A stretch of 35,998 nt of DNA from Deltaproteobacteria bacterium (GCA_031278475.1 JAITKK010000111.1:1-35998), one strand, 5' to 3'. Positions 23,634-32,999 are shown, counted from the stretch's first letter. Notes: generated by a model from the sequence alone, not told the origin. Numbers and translations: made by a program.

Positions 23634-23819
23634 CGTGCCAGGTGAAACCATGGAAGGGGGTAAAGGGCCAGCTACCATTGGCAGGGGCTTGGGAAAGGGC
23701 CGAAGGGCCCTCCGGAAGCCTTGTGGATGTCCCCGAGTGGCTTACGGATAAAGGAGGCATCCATATGGTCGATGCGGGGTATATGCGGGGCCTATGCGAA
23801 GTGCCATAACGCAGGCTGC

Positions 23820-26800
23820 CTAAGCTTGGTCATCAGGGGGCTCGGAGCCTATGGGGGAATCGGCTTCAAGAGGCGTGGGGTCGGCTTCCGTTTCGGAATC
23901 CATAGAGTCAGGGGAGCCATCCTCGGGGCCATCGTTGCAAGGATAAATCTCCCCGGATGCAAATGTGGGGATTAATTCTATATAGGCTAGGCTATATCCG
24001 GACCTCTCCATCTCTCCCACATCACATAACGCATAATTCAAGAGCATCTGTACGAATAGAACGGTTTTAGTTTCTAAGTCGGTTTTGAAGAATTCCTTGA
24101 AAACCGGGTTATTAACTAGTAAGGGTGTTAACTGGTGAATCTCATATTCATTAACATCTTCAAACATACTAGAGAAAGTATCCAAGACTGGTTGGAATTT
24201 TTCGCAAAAGAATGGTTTTGAAATCGCAGGATCCAAGTCAAAATGATAGCCTTTGAGCTTGGCTAACTCTTTTAAGACCAAAGCGTCGTAGCCGTTGGTT
24301 TCCTCGATGATCCTTTTGGTGTGGGTGACATCAAAATTATTTTCCCTAAGATAATGAAACACGGAGGTTAATGTCCATCGTTGCATAGCGTACATTGAAC
24401 CATGGACCAGACCATGGTAATTATTCAAAAGAAATGATAAAGACGCATCCGGGGGCATGGATATGACAAATCGAGTTATGGGTTCATTATCGAACTTATA
24501 AGTGACCATTCGATCGAGCAAATCGCCATATAATTTTTCATGCTCAAGGAAATCGATGGAAAAATCCAAGAAAAAGATTATAGGCGAGTTGGTGGACTGG
24601 CTTAATCGGCTCACTAGATTGTTCATCAAATCCAACATTTTCGCAAAGGACGAACTATCAAATTCTGTCGCTTTGTCAAACCGAACATTGACGACAGAGA
24701 AGTGTCTCAATAGGCAAAATTGTTGTAAAGCGAGAAGAGCCCTATCACCACCATTTGCTGGGTGAGTCAAAATGTATGAAAATAAATTTGAAAATTTCGT
24801 GATGTCAAATTCATCTATTACCGAAAATGGACTTGGGTATCCTTCAACTTTACCGTATTCAAAATAGAAACGGCTATAATCGGGATAAGCGGTTATATCA
24901 GGGGGACTTACATTTAAAGTATAATATTTGGGTTCAGGAGGTAATCCTAACTCGTCAATCGGCCTTAGAATCCTTCTACGATACCAAGTCAGTTGCTTTG
25001 GTTGTATGTCTTCATCGCTCGCCCTCAGAACATTAATCTTTTTCTCGATTGCCTCAAACCCACCCAACATTTGTAGAAGGTAATAATTACCGTAGACAAT
25101 AGGTTCACGTTTATAAGTGTTGGATGCAGCTACAAACAAAAAACCAAGCTGTTCTAGATCGAAACAGACTCCAATCAGCTCGTCCATATCAATATAGTCA
25201 ACTCGACCTGGAAAAAATGTGTGCAAATCTTTTAGAATTTGAAAAACGTATATCTTACTTTCAAATTCGGAAGCAAAATAAAATAAATAAGCTATAGTGT
25301 ACAATACATATAAATGAAGATTATTGAAGCTCAAATAATTTACGTAAATGTGTACAGATTTTTCAAATATCTTCAATTCATCAAGAATATATACGACATC
25401 TCGGGGCTCAACTATGAATGGTGGGAAGGAATCGTGCGGAGTGGTAGCCCTGACGTGGGCTATCAGACGATTTACAAACAAAAAAATCAAAGACGGCTCA
25501 TAATTGAATACTTTCAGCAATTCACTGTGCGAAATTTCCTCAGGAAATAGAATGCCGAATGCTTTCAATGGTGTTAACAGGTAGTCCCGTGCCTCATTAC
25601 CATTTATGAGGGAAAATGAAGTCGTACCCTCGCCTTTGATAAATAATTTATCGTGCTCAGTTTTAAATACCGTGAGAATGGAATGGTGCAGGACAATCTC
25701 TTGCCCACCAAAGAAAATCTTGAAGTACGATGGTGATAAATCCATTATCGTGCTGGCGAGAATGAGCTCGTAGAAATCGTTTTCATTAGAAGACTCTAGC
25801 AATTTGTCCGCATTATCCAAAAAAAGGACTAATCCCTCTGTTGGCCTTTCCTCGCTTTCAAAAAGACTCCTTATGGCATCGGGCAGGTCGAAATCAGATA
25901 TGTCGGGCTTTAATCCAATATGAGATAATTCCTCGCGTATAACTTTGAGAAGTGACATTTCAAGCGATACGTCCCTATAAACGTATTTTATGGAATTGTC
26001 AGATTGGGCATTATATGCGTCAAAACAGCCTGCAACGATTTTGCTAAAATCATCGCCTAAGCGAGCAAGAAAAAGGGTTGGAACCGCATCATCGATTGCA
26101 AACATGGGCATAATATCACGAAATCGATAAATATCCGAGCTATAGGATTCTTCGGTCAAGGCACCAACATTAACATCATTGTATCCATATACCGCAGCAA
26201 TACGCCGAAATGCTTCATTACGGCACTTGGCTAGCTCGGGCATGAGAAGGTATGCGGCAAGATAGGGATCGAATAAAATTAAATTCAAACCCATTGCCTC
26301 GGCATACATATTGACCTCGGATCTGAAATCATAATCCAAATATGAGAACGAGATAACAAAAAGCTGGTTATGAGGATTATTGTTAGAGATTTCTTGCAGT
26401 AACTCCATGAGATTCCAAGTGGTGGGCTGTGCGCCGCAAAAGAGAATCAACGTTTGCGTACCGCCTTCTCTATTATTCCATAATGTAGGTACGTAATGGC
26501 TGGTCATTGGTTTGAGATTTATGTCTCTGATTTTGAAAATTGTTCCGTTATTGCATTTTTTTATTGTCTGTTCACCCTTATTAATAAGATTGTAGCCCAA
26601 GGCATAAAATAGTTCTTTCAGAGAACCCTCTTCCTTGTTCTTGGGATAAAAATCATTCATTTCCTTAACTTGGGAGAAAAACTGGCGCAAGCTGTCTTTT
26701 GATTGCTTTTTGGATGATGATTTATTCTTGGGCGAAAGAATTTGTTCAAATTTTTTTGAATTATTTTTCAGTATTTTAAAAAAAACATGGTCATTACTGA

Positions 26801-29800
26801 AATAAATGGGCTCCACATATGGTTTGTGTTCCGAGGTAAAATTCAAATACCGCTTTTTGATACTTTTAGTATCAGCCACTGCTGTGTTTACGCCCTGCCA
26901 ATTGAGATTCTCCGATGCCACGGCTAGCAATCCTTTTAAAGTGATCAGCATATGTGTGGCTTTTTTCAGCGTAATAAGGTCTTTGTCTGTAAAATCAAAA
27001 TCTATGTAGTTCATGCTTAAAAGAGCCAGATGATTATCGACTATCAAATCGGTCTTGTCGGCCAAATCCTTAATTGAAGCATACAAAATCTCACTGTAAC
27101 TACTTTGTTGCCCCTCTGGCACTAAGCCTCTGTAGTTTAGCTGTACCTTCAGGAATGAATTTGGAACAAGCAAGGATTCATTTTTTATATGCTGCATGAA
27201 ACCTTCGTCGATGCTGAGATCATCGGCACTATTGGTAATAAATTCTTCTAGTTTATCATAAAAAGTATCTTCATTCCATGCTGCTACCTCTGGATGGATC
27301 ACCAAGTAAGCAACCAAGGAAGTGTCGACATCCCAAGGATAAAAATTAATGAATCCTTCATTTTGGACGATAGGGTCGGACATCCTTCCGTCTATTTTAC
27401 TGATTTCCTTTTTAATCGTATCATAAAAGTCGCAATACAACGATTTTCGATCACTACCCAATATACTTTGACGTTTGTCAACCCATTCCGACAATTTATT
27501 AAGGTACTTACCATAAGGGACAGTTATTTCAGGTACAGCATCTGACAAAATCCGTGATTCGGCATACTGTTTGATTAATATAATTGCATTTTGGAGGCAA
27601 TTTTCCAACTTGGTATATGATACTTTATTAAGTGGGATACTATTATCACCATTTAACTTTTTGTGTATTGTTTGTAAGTACGATTTATCTTCAATAAGTA
27701 GCGCTAATTCATTGGCTTTGGTAAGAATTGCGTGGGGATCTTCCGCTTTCAGGCAACTAGCCAGGAGAGTGCCACATTCACCTTCTTCGGCATCCAACAG
27801 GTGACGGAGTGTATTGAGCATTTCCTTGCCGAACATAAAAGGGAAACTTTGGGGTAGCATAAAATCGGCTATGACTTTCTGGATGGTATCCAAAAAGACA
27901 TCTTTTTCTCTTTGTAAAAAAAGTATTTTTCTTGCCTTTTCCTCCTCCACTACGACATCCTTGGTTTCGTACAGGTATTCTTCCAAAATATCGGCACATT
28001 CAGAGAATCTATTGATTTGTGTTTCCGAGAAAAGCCTATAAAACTGAAGTAATTCTTTCGAGGGGGCCAAAACCGTAGGTTTTGCGACGGCACCGAGGAA
28101 AATCTTCTTCATGTCCGGTTTTCCAAAGAAAAACGATTTTTGAATTGTAGACCAATTGATGGCTTGATGAAACTGATTAACAAGATCATCCACCAACGGA
28201 TTGTAATTAACACCAATGTACAAAGCCTTGAACAAGTTCGGTTGGAAAAATAATCTCGCTACTAAACGTTGCAACCAATATAGGTATTCATATTGTTTAT
28301 TCTTATAAAGACGTGTTACCAACCCTAAGAGTGCAGCGGCCACTAAATGGATTACATGGTTATGACTGGGATGTCTTAGTTCACGTTCATGAATTTCATT
28401 TCCTTTGAGCAAGCCTAAGAAATCCATATGGGTATTACTGATCATCGCTTCCAAGACATTAGTAGGTGAAGTCTCAATAAATCTTGTGAGCGAAAATTGA
28501 TCCAAATCCTTTAATGAACTGAGCTTTTCCAGAAATAATTTATCATCAGGGTTATCATTAGATAACGATAATCTAATGTCTGCTTTCTTTGTTCCAAATG
28601 TTATTGATAGAGCATTTTTTATATCTTCTCCCAAAAAATCGTCCATCATTGATTCCGTGTTGAAATCCTTCACTTCATCGTCGTCAAGGCGGTACAATTC
28701 CTCGGGTGACAACTCTGTGGCAACATCCGAGTGCTGATTATCCAAATCTGGGGAATCTTTCTCATTATCTGCCAGTTGTTCATCCCCCCCCTCCTCATCG
28801 CTCGTCTCTTGTATGCCCAAAATGGGGGAGGACAAATCTTGGGTTGCTTCATCACCTATCAACTCGACCAAGCCATCGATGATATCCGATATGGGTTCAA
28901 CTACGTGATCGTATACCCCTTCGCCGAGTTCCTTAGCAAAACCATAGCGTAAATCCGCCAAGCTATCATAGTACTTGGGGTCTAGAGGTTTTGGGCTCTT
29001 AAGCACTCTCAGGATTTGCAATGCCAACGGGACTTCTTTCACTATTTCCGATATATGCCCGAGCTTTTGCAACTTAAGGTTTATCTTTATGATTTCTTGC
29101 TCATCCCGATTAGGGGTAAGCTCAAGTAATTTGTCGAAAACATCACGTATCCTGGGTAAGACCTCGTATTTGTCTAAGATAGCAAGAAGTGTTTCGTCCG
29201 CCTCATTGATCCATTGCGAGCGGTTCTTTACCAACTCCCGCATAAAATAACCGGGTTCGGCATCCATATAGGAATGTTGGAAGCAAGCCAGATCCCTCGA
29301 CGTTGATTCACTTAGGGTAATGAGCTGTTGTTTTATCAGTGAGGCGAAATCGTCATTTCTTGCGATGGCATCCATCACGATGCCTTGGATTTTTGCCATC
29401 TCAAGGAAACTTATTTTGAACTCATCCGCACTTTCCAGTACGGCAACGTCTTGCTGTAATTTCGGAAAACTTTCCTTAAGAAGCTTTGTCCTGGAAGGCG
29501 GAGGAGATGCCATGATGACCTTCGCCCTTACGACTGCGATAAAGTCTTCCCTGTCCTTTGCGAGGTAGGCGGGGGGTTGGGATTTTTTCTTTTTCACCGC
29601 TTCCATAAGATCGGAAACGGTGGCTAGCCTCGAAACTTGGCCGTTGGAAGCCAACTCGTGGATAATGAAGAGAATCTTCCTCCAGTGAGAGCCCACCAAG
29701 GCATCGGGGCCCTCAAGGGGCCAAAAGCCAGCCCGCTTGTGCCATTCGTGGATAAGTTTTGCGAACAGTAGCCCATTTCCGATAATCCTGCTTATGACGC

Positions 29801-29993
29801 TTATGGGGTTGCGCCCACTAAGAAATAAATCCGCCTCGGTATCCTTGAAGTCGTTTGCCAACAGGAAGTCTCTGAAACCAGACCGATCTGATTCGACATC
29901 CTTCACAAGGAACCTGATGAGTTCTTGGGTGTTCAGGATCTTCCTGAGCTCTTCCATGTGTATGACGGCTACTTTTGGGGTTTTTTTACTCAT
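23820..29993 (-). CDS. Giant 2057-residue STAND/AAA-like protein with two degenerate NTPase modules
   Basis: No signal peptide or membrane helix is evident, so a cytoplasmic protein is likely. Residues 1-120 form a small helical N-terminal region. Residues 120-1150 are mostly helical, broken by an acidic linker (about 397-460). Near 1180-1300 is an alpha/beta segment (LILFCGAQ at 1182-1189, then FVISFSYLDYD and LILFDPY). Module A follows: LARLGDDFSK (1309-1318) stands where a P-loop is expected but lacks GK[ST]; LVLFLDNADKL (1388-1398) is a Walker B-like strand with Asp1393 but Asn instead of the usual Glu; then IFFGGQ (1426-1431), NGNEARDYLLTPL (1464-1476) and NYEPSLI (1497-1503), the order seen in STAND-type ATPases. 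Module B repeats this: PANGGDRALL (about 1745-1754), IIFFLD (1805-1810), RFVISMP (1841-1847), RIIEETNGY (1894-1902). An acidic tail ends it (2021-2057). The gene is AT-rich and stands alone. Its exact function is unknown; a conflict or defence role is inferred. Confidence 0.85.
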   Translation of the reverse strand: MSKKTPKVAVIHMEELRKILNTQELIRFLVKDVESDRSGFRDFLLANDFKDTEADLFLSGRNPISVISRIIGNGLLFAKLIHEWHKRAGFWPLEGPDALVGSHWRKILFIIHELASNGQVSRLATVSDLMEAVKKKKSQPPAYLAKDREDFIAVVRAKVIMASPPPSRTKLLKESFPKLQQDVAVLESADEFKISFLEMAKIQGIVMDAIARNDDFASLIKQQLITLSESTSRDLACFQHSYMDAEPGYFMRELVKNRSQWINEADETLLAILDKYEVLPRIRDVFDKLLELTPNRDEQEIIKINLKLQKLGHISEIVKEVPLALQILRVLKSPKPLDPKYYDSLADLRYGFAKELGEGVYDHVVEPISDIIDGLVELIGDEATQDLSSPILGIQETSDEEGGDEQLADNEKDSPDLDNQHSDVATELSPEELYRLDDDEVKDFNTESMMDDFLGEDIKNALSITFGTKKADIRLSLSNDNPDDKLFLEKLSSLKDLDQFSLTRFIETSPTNVLEAMISNTHMDFLGLLKGNEIHERELRHPSHNHVIHLVAAALLGLVTRLYKNKQYEYLYWLQRLVARLFFQPNLFKALYIGVNYNPLVDDLVNQFHQAINWSTIQKSFFFGKPDMKKIFLGAVAKPTVLAPSKELLQFYRLFSETQINRFSECADILEEYLYETKDVVVEEEKARKILFLQREKDVFLDTIQKVIADFMLPQSFPFMFGKEMLNTLRHLLDAEEGECGTLLASCLKAEDPHAILTKANELALLIEDKSYLQTIHKKLNGDNSIPLNKVSYTKLENCLQNAIILIKQYAESRILSDAVPEITVPYGKYLNKLSEWVDKRQSILGSDRKSLYCDFYDTIKKEISKIDGRMSDPIVQNEGFINFYPWDVDTSLVAYLVIHPEVAAWNEDTFYDKLEEFITNSADDLSIDEGFMQHIKNESLLVPNSFLKVQLNYRGLVPEGQQSSYSEILYASIKDLADKTDLIVDNHLALLSMNYIDFDFTDKDLITLKKATHMLITLKGLLAVASENLNWQGVNTAVADTKSIKKRYLNFTSEHKPYVEPIYFSNDHVFFKILKNNSKKFEQILSPKNKSSSKKQSKDSLRQFFSQVKEMNDFYPKNKEEGSLKELFYALGYNLINKGEQTIKKCNNGTIFKIRDINLKPMTSHYVPTLWNNREGGTQTLILFCGAQPTTWNLMELLQEISNNNPHNQLFVISFSYLDYDFRSEVNMYAEAMGLNLILFDPYLAAYLLMPELAKCRNEAFRRIAAVYGYNDVNVGALTEESYSSDIYRFRDIMPMFAIDDAVPTLFLARLGDDFSKIVAGCFDAYNAQSDNSIKYVYRDVSLEMSLLKVIREELSHIGLKPDISDFDLPDAIRSLFESEERPTEGLVLFLDNADKLLESSNENDFYELILASTIMDLSPSYFKIFFGGQEIVLHHSILTVFKTEHDKLFIKGEGTTSFSLINGNEARDYLLTPLKAFGILFPEEISHSELLKVFNYEPSLIFLFVNRLIAHVRATTPHDSFPPFIVEPRDVVYILDELKIFEKSVHIYVNYLSFNNLHLYVLYTIAYLFYFASEFESKIYVFQILKDLHTFFPGRVDYIDMDELIGVCFDLEQLGFLFVAASNTYKREPIVYGNYYLLQMLGGFEAIEKKINVLRASDEDIQPKQLTWYRRRILRPIDELGLPPEPKYYTLNVSPPDITAYPDYSRFYFEYGKVEGYPSPFSVIDEFDITKFSNLFSYILTHPANGGDRALLALQQFCLLRHFSVVNVRFDKATEFDSSSFAKMLDLMNNLVSRLSQSTNSPIIFFLDFSIDFLEHEKLYGDLLDRMVTYKFDNEPITRFVISMPPDASLSFLLNNYHGLVHGSMYAMQRWTLTSVFHYLRENNFDVTHTKRIIEETNGYDALVLKELAKLKGYHFDLDPAISKPFFCEKFQPVLDTFSSMFEDVNEYEIHQLTPLLVNNPVFKEFFKTDLETKTVLFVQMLLNYALCDVGEMERSGYSLAYIELIPTFASGEIYPCNDGPEDGSPDSMDSETEADPTPLEADSPIGSEPPDDQA

Positions 29994-30465
29994 AGTCCTA
30001 ATGCATCCTGAGATACGTCCAGGCAGTGTCGTTCCAAGCGCACTTCACCAAGGATGCCGGCAGGCACTTTCAAGGTAGGCTTTTCGGCATTTAGCTTCTA
30101 ACGGTATTTCGATTAACGGCCTTATATCTGTCTTTGAGCTTTTTGATTTTTGGTCTTTTTGGTCTTTAAGTAAAACAATATATGATAATGAAGGTGTTTT
30201 GCTATGTGGCTCCCATTGGGCCTATTTCATTCCAACAAAGGCCATAATCCTGTGGGGATCGGTGCCTTGGGTTTCAAGACGGCCCCTTGGTTCACGGCGC
30301 GGGATTATCGAAGGGATACCGGGCATGCCCATTCGCCACATCGTGCGAGAGTGTATTTTAATGAATTCCCGTCCAAAAAACAAGGCATTTATGCGGCTGT
30401 ACGGCGGATTATTGTTTTGGCTCCCGCCCTGCGGGATGGCGTGAGCCGCAGTTTCCGTATCCTCT

Positions 30466-30510
30466 GCGGAAGTCAAGCCCGCGGAAGTCAAACCCGCGGA
30501 AGTCAAGCCT
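30466..30510. repeat. 15-bp tandem repeat, three copies
   Basis: GCGGAAGTCAAGCCC and two near-identical copies occupy 30466-30480, 30481-30495 and 30496-30510. The array is in the 634-base gap 29994-30627 upstream of the giant gene. That gap also has an AT-rich block (about 30110-30190) where the giant gene's promoter should lie, and a T8 run near 30572-30580; no reliable -35/-10 pair or gene was recognised. Confidence 0.85.
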
Positions 30511-30627
30511 GCGCAAGGTGACGTAACTTCCATCTTTCTATAATTTGCGCGAATTATCCCTAATATGGCTGATTTTTTTTAAACATCCGCACTTAGCAAA
30601 GAGGCGACACAAGGCCGCGGCCCATGC

Positions 30628-32280
30628 TCACTCGTAGAACTCGGCCACGGGTTCGTCAAAATCCCTCACCGCCTCGGGCTTAGGTGGCTCGGGCGGTGGC
30701 TTTGGGCCCTGCGGGATGCCTTGGCGGAAGGGGCTCAGGTTGACCCGCTCGATGGGCCAGTAGAGGGGCCACATGGGGTGCGGGCTCACGTCAGCTAGCC
30801 TCCTGTCGGCCAGATATGCCAGCTGCATCTGGTACAAGAGCACGTAAGGGCGCTCCCTCCCGGCCAAGGAGGCCAGGGCCTTCACCCGGTTGTCCCTTTC
30901 CGGCTTGGGCTGGGAGGCGTCAAAGTCGGCTATCTGGCCGTCGGCCACGGCGTTCTTGTAGCGGGCCGGGTTGGAGTTCACGCTCGCCTTGGAGTCCAGG
31001 AATTTTCCCAGCCACATCTCTGGGGAGGGGATCTCCGGGTGCCTGGTGCCCAGGTACATGTCGTAGTCGCCCCTCTCCAGGATCCCGTCCCCCTGCCTGC
31101 CTTGGAGCGGCACCGCGTTCACCGGCACCCCCATGGCGTGGAAACGCTCGCAGAGGTATGCCGCGTCCCTGTAGGCGTCAGGCTCGCTCGGGCGGTAAAC
31201 CAGGCTTAGGGGCGTTTTGGGCTTCCCGGCCGCCTGTATCATCTCCTTTGCCCTCTCCTCGGCGGTTATGATCTCAAGCCTGGAGGAGGGGGGCGCCGCT
31301 GGCGCCCCCTGGAAGCCCCTGGGAAGCAGGCCCTGGGAGCGGACGGGCATGGAGGAAAATGAGTACTCCGCCATGAGGGCCAGGCCCTCCCTGGCCTCGA
31401 GGGTGGCCACGTAGGGCCTCTCCGTGTTGAAGGCAAGGAAGCGGGTCGTCCAGGAGGGCACCGCCCGGGGGAGGGCCCCCTCCGGGGCCCCCTCCCCGGG
31501 CGGCCCGTCCAAAAGCGCCAGCTGGGCGTCTTTGTCCTTGTAGAAGGCCAGCCTCTTGGCCGGGTCGGGCTCGTAGATGAACTCCACCCGCTGCGGCGAG
31601 CCGGTGGAGGCCAGTTCCGGCCTCTTGGCCATGGTGATCCTTCCCTGCCCCACCAGATCCACGACGTAGCGCCCGGAGCCCAGGGTGTGCTCCCTGAGGT
31701 GGTCGCTCGGCATGCCGGCGAGCACCGGGCTTATGATCGAGGCCTGCGGGAGGGTCAGGGACGCAAGGAACGGCGGCCAGGGCCTCTCCAGTATCATGGC
31801 GAAGGTGTTGGGGCCGTCTATGCGCATGTATTTCAGGTATGGGAAGAGGGCCTTGCCCGCGTCCGACGCCATGAGCCTGTCGAAGGAGAAGAGGACGGCC
31901 TCCGGGTTAACCGGCGACCCGTCCGCGAAGGTCTCGCCCTCCCGCATGATGACCGTGTACATGAGCCCGTCATCCGATACCCTGACCGTCCTCGCGACGC
32001 TCTGGGAGGAGTCCAGGTCCGAGCCCTGGTCGGAGAGGTCGAAGAGCCTCTTGTATGCGTTCATTATGACAGGGTAGGCGTTGGGGTCGGGAGGGTACAG
32101 GTGGGGGTCGAGGGACCTGGGGGCCTCCGGGTAGAGCGCCCTGAGGGTATCGGCCCCAAGGGGCCCGGCCGCCCATAGGGCGGCCGCCAAGGCCATGGCC
32201 AGGCTAATGGCAAAGGCCACGCAAAAGGCCGCTTGCCGCTGGGCTGGGACGGGGGGCACCCCTTGCTCGGTTGGTCTCAT
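30628..32280 (-). CDS. Extracellular solute-binding protein, family 5 (peptide/nickel type)
   Basis: A 550-residue secreted or periplasmic protein. A signal-type hydrophobic segment (about 17-42, AFCVAFAISLAMALAAALWAAG) precedes TLRALYPEAPRSLDPHL, a typical family 5 opening. Further matches are YTVIMREGETFADGSPVNPEAVLFSFDRLM, FAMILERPWPPFLASL, and the LGSGRYVV stretch. This family binds oligopeptides, nickel or similar ligands for ABC import. No lipobox cysteine is clear. The C-terminus is Pro/Glu-rich. The start is ATG 32280; TTG 32286 is an alternative. No permease or ATPase gene is adjacent; instead a small membrane protein gene lies 60 bases upstream in the same orientation. Confidence 0.88.
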   Translation of the reverse strand: MRPTEQGVPPVPAQRQAAFCVAFAISLAMALAAALWAAGPLGADTLRALYPEAPRSLDPHLYPPDPNAYPVIMNAYKRLFDLSDQGSDLDSSQSVARTVRVSDDGLMYTVIMREGETFADGSPVNPEAVLFSFDRLMASDAGKALFPYLKYMRIDGPNTFAMILERPWPPFLASLTLPQASIISPVLAGMPSDHLREHTLGSGRYVVDLVGQGRITMAKRPELASTGSPQRVEFIYEPDPAKRLAFYKDKDAQLALLDGPPGEGAPEGALPRAVPSWTTRFLAFNTERPYVATLEAREGLALMAEYSFSSMPVRSQGLLPRGFQGAPAAPPSSRLEIITAEERAKEMIQAAGKPKTPLSLVYRPSEPDAYRDAAYLCERFHAMGVPVNAVPLQGRQGDGILERGDYDMYLGTRHPEIPSPEMWLGKFLDSKASVNSNPARYKNAVADGQIADFDASQPKPERDNRVKALASLAGRERPYVLLYQMQLAYLADRRLADVSPHPMWPLYWPIERVNLSPFRQGIPQGPKPPPEPPKPEAVRDFDEPVAEFYE

Positions 32281-32340
32281 GGGCAAAAGAGTGTGGCCCC
32301 CGGGAGGGGGGCGGGAAGGGGGGGGCGGGCCCTTAGGCCC

Positions 32341-32778
32341 CTACATGTAGAAAAGGGAGGGAATGAGCGCCCCCAGCCCCCAGATGAGGACGCTGTATAC
32401 CAAGAACCCAAAGAGGAAGACCAAGAGCGCCATTACGATGAAGGCCTCTTGGCCCTCCAGGCGCTGGTACATGCCCGTGATGGCGTCCCTCCAGTCGCCC
32501 CTCCAGGGCGAGATGAGGACGAAGGCCACGGTCGCGGCGGGAGCCATCACCAGGAAGATGAACTTCTCCATCAGGAACACGGAGGACCTGAAGGCCCCGG
32601 TCGCGTACAGCAGGGAAAAGAACGCGGCCACCAGCGCGACATAGGCCAGGTGCCAGCGGGCGAAGCGGGTGAGCCTCCTAAGCTCGCCCGGCGTCATGTC
32701 CAATAGGTGCAAGGTCCGTTCCACCTTTTCCGCCCCGTTGTGACCACCCAAGGCCTTTCGGGGTTTGCGTACTGTCAT
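32341..32778 (-). CDS. Small integral membrane protein, function unknown
   Basis: A 145-residue protein with three hydrophobic helices (about 43-62, 68-89 and 111-135) and a basic N-terminus. No family was recognised. There is no good ribosome site at ATG 32778; an internal ATG at codon 28 (32697) is an alternative. It precedes the solute-binding protein gene by 60 bases and may be cotranscribed with it, but it lacks the size and motifs of an ABC permease. Confidence 0.65.
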   Translation of the reverse strand: MTVRKPRKALGGHNGAEKVERTLHLLDMTPGELRRLTRFARWHLAYVALVAAFFSLLYATGAFRSSVFLMEKFIFLVMAPAATVAFVLISPWRGDWRDAITGMYQRLEGQEAFIVMALLVFLFGFLVYSVLIWGLGALIPSLFYM

Positions 32779-32951
32779 TCGAGGAATGGCATCGGTCCCG
32801 CCTTAAACCCCGCCAAGGGCCCTTTGGGCCCATGGCGGGGGGATCCGTGCCGCCAACAAAGCATAGCCCACTTGGGCCCACTAAACAAACCCCAAGCGCG
32901 ATGGGGGCCAGGGCCTTGGCCCAGGGCCTGGCCCAAGGCCTAACCCAAGGG

Positions 32952-32999
32952 CCTGACCTATGGCCTGGCCTATGGCCTGACCTATGGCTTGACCCAGGC
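32952..32999. repeat. 12-bp tandem array, four copies
   Basis: CCTGACCTATGG, CCTGGCCTATGG, CCTGACCTATGG and CTTGACCCAGGC run from 32952 to 32999, alternating with a 24-bp superperiod. It lies in the 399-base gap 32779-33177 between divergent genes; imperfect GGCCCAAGGC-type copies precede it. No promoter was fixed in the gap. Confidence 0.85.

Noticed and set aside
23330-23751. Plus- and minus-strand frames with MLGAVLGA or HAPKHGPKHG repeats
   Set aside because: They are only translations of the 12-bp tandem array and GC-rich spacer.
30199-30533. Frames upstream of the giant gene, one with AGLTS pentapeptide repeats
   Set aside because: The repeats come from the 15-bp array; three overlapping frames, none with a family match or good ribosome site.
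23090-30610. Flanking direct repeats (att sites) around the giant gene
   Set aside because: Compared the AT-rich edges by eye and saw no convincing matching direct repeat; no adjacent tRNA gene.
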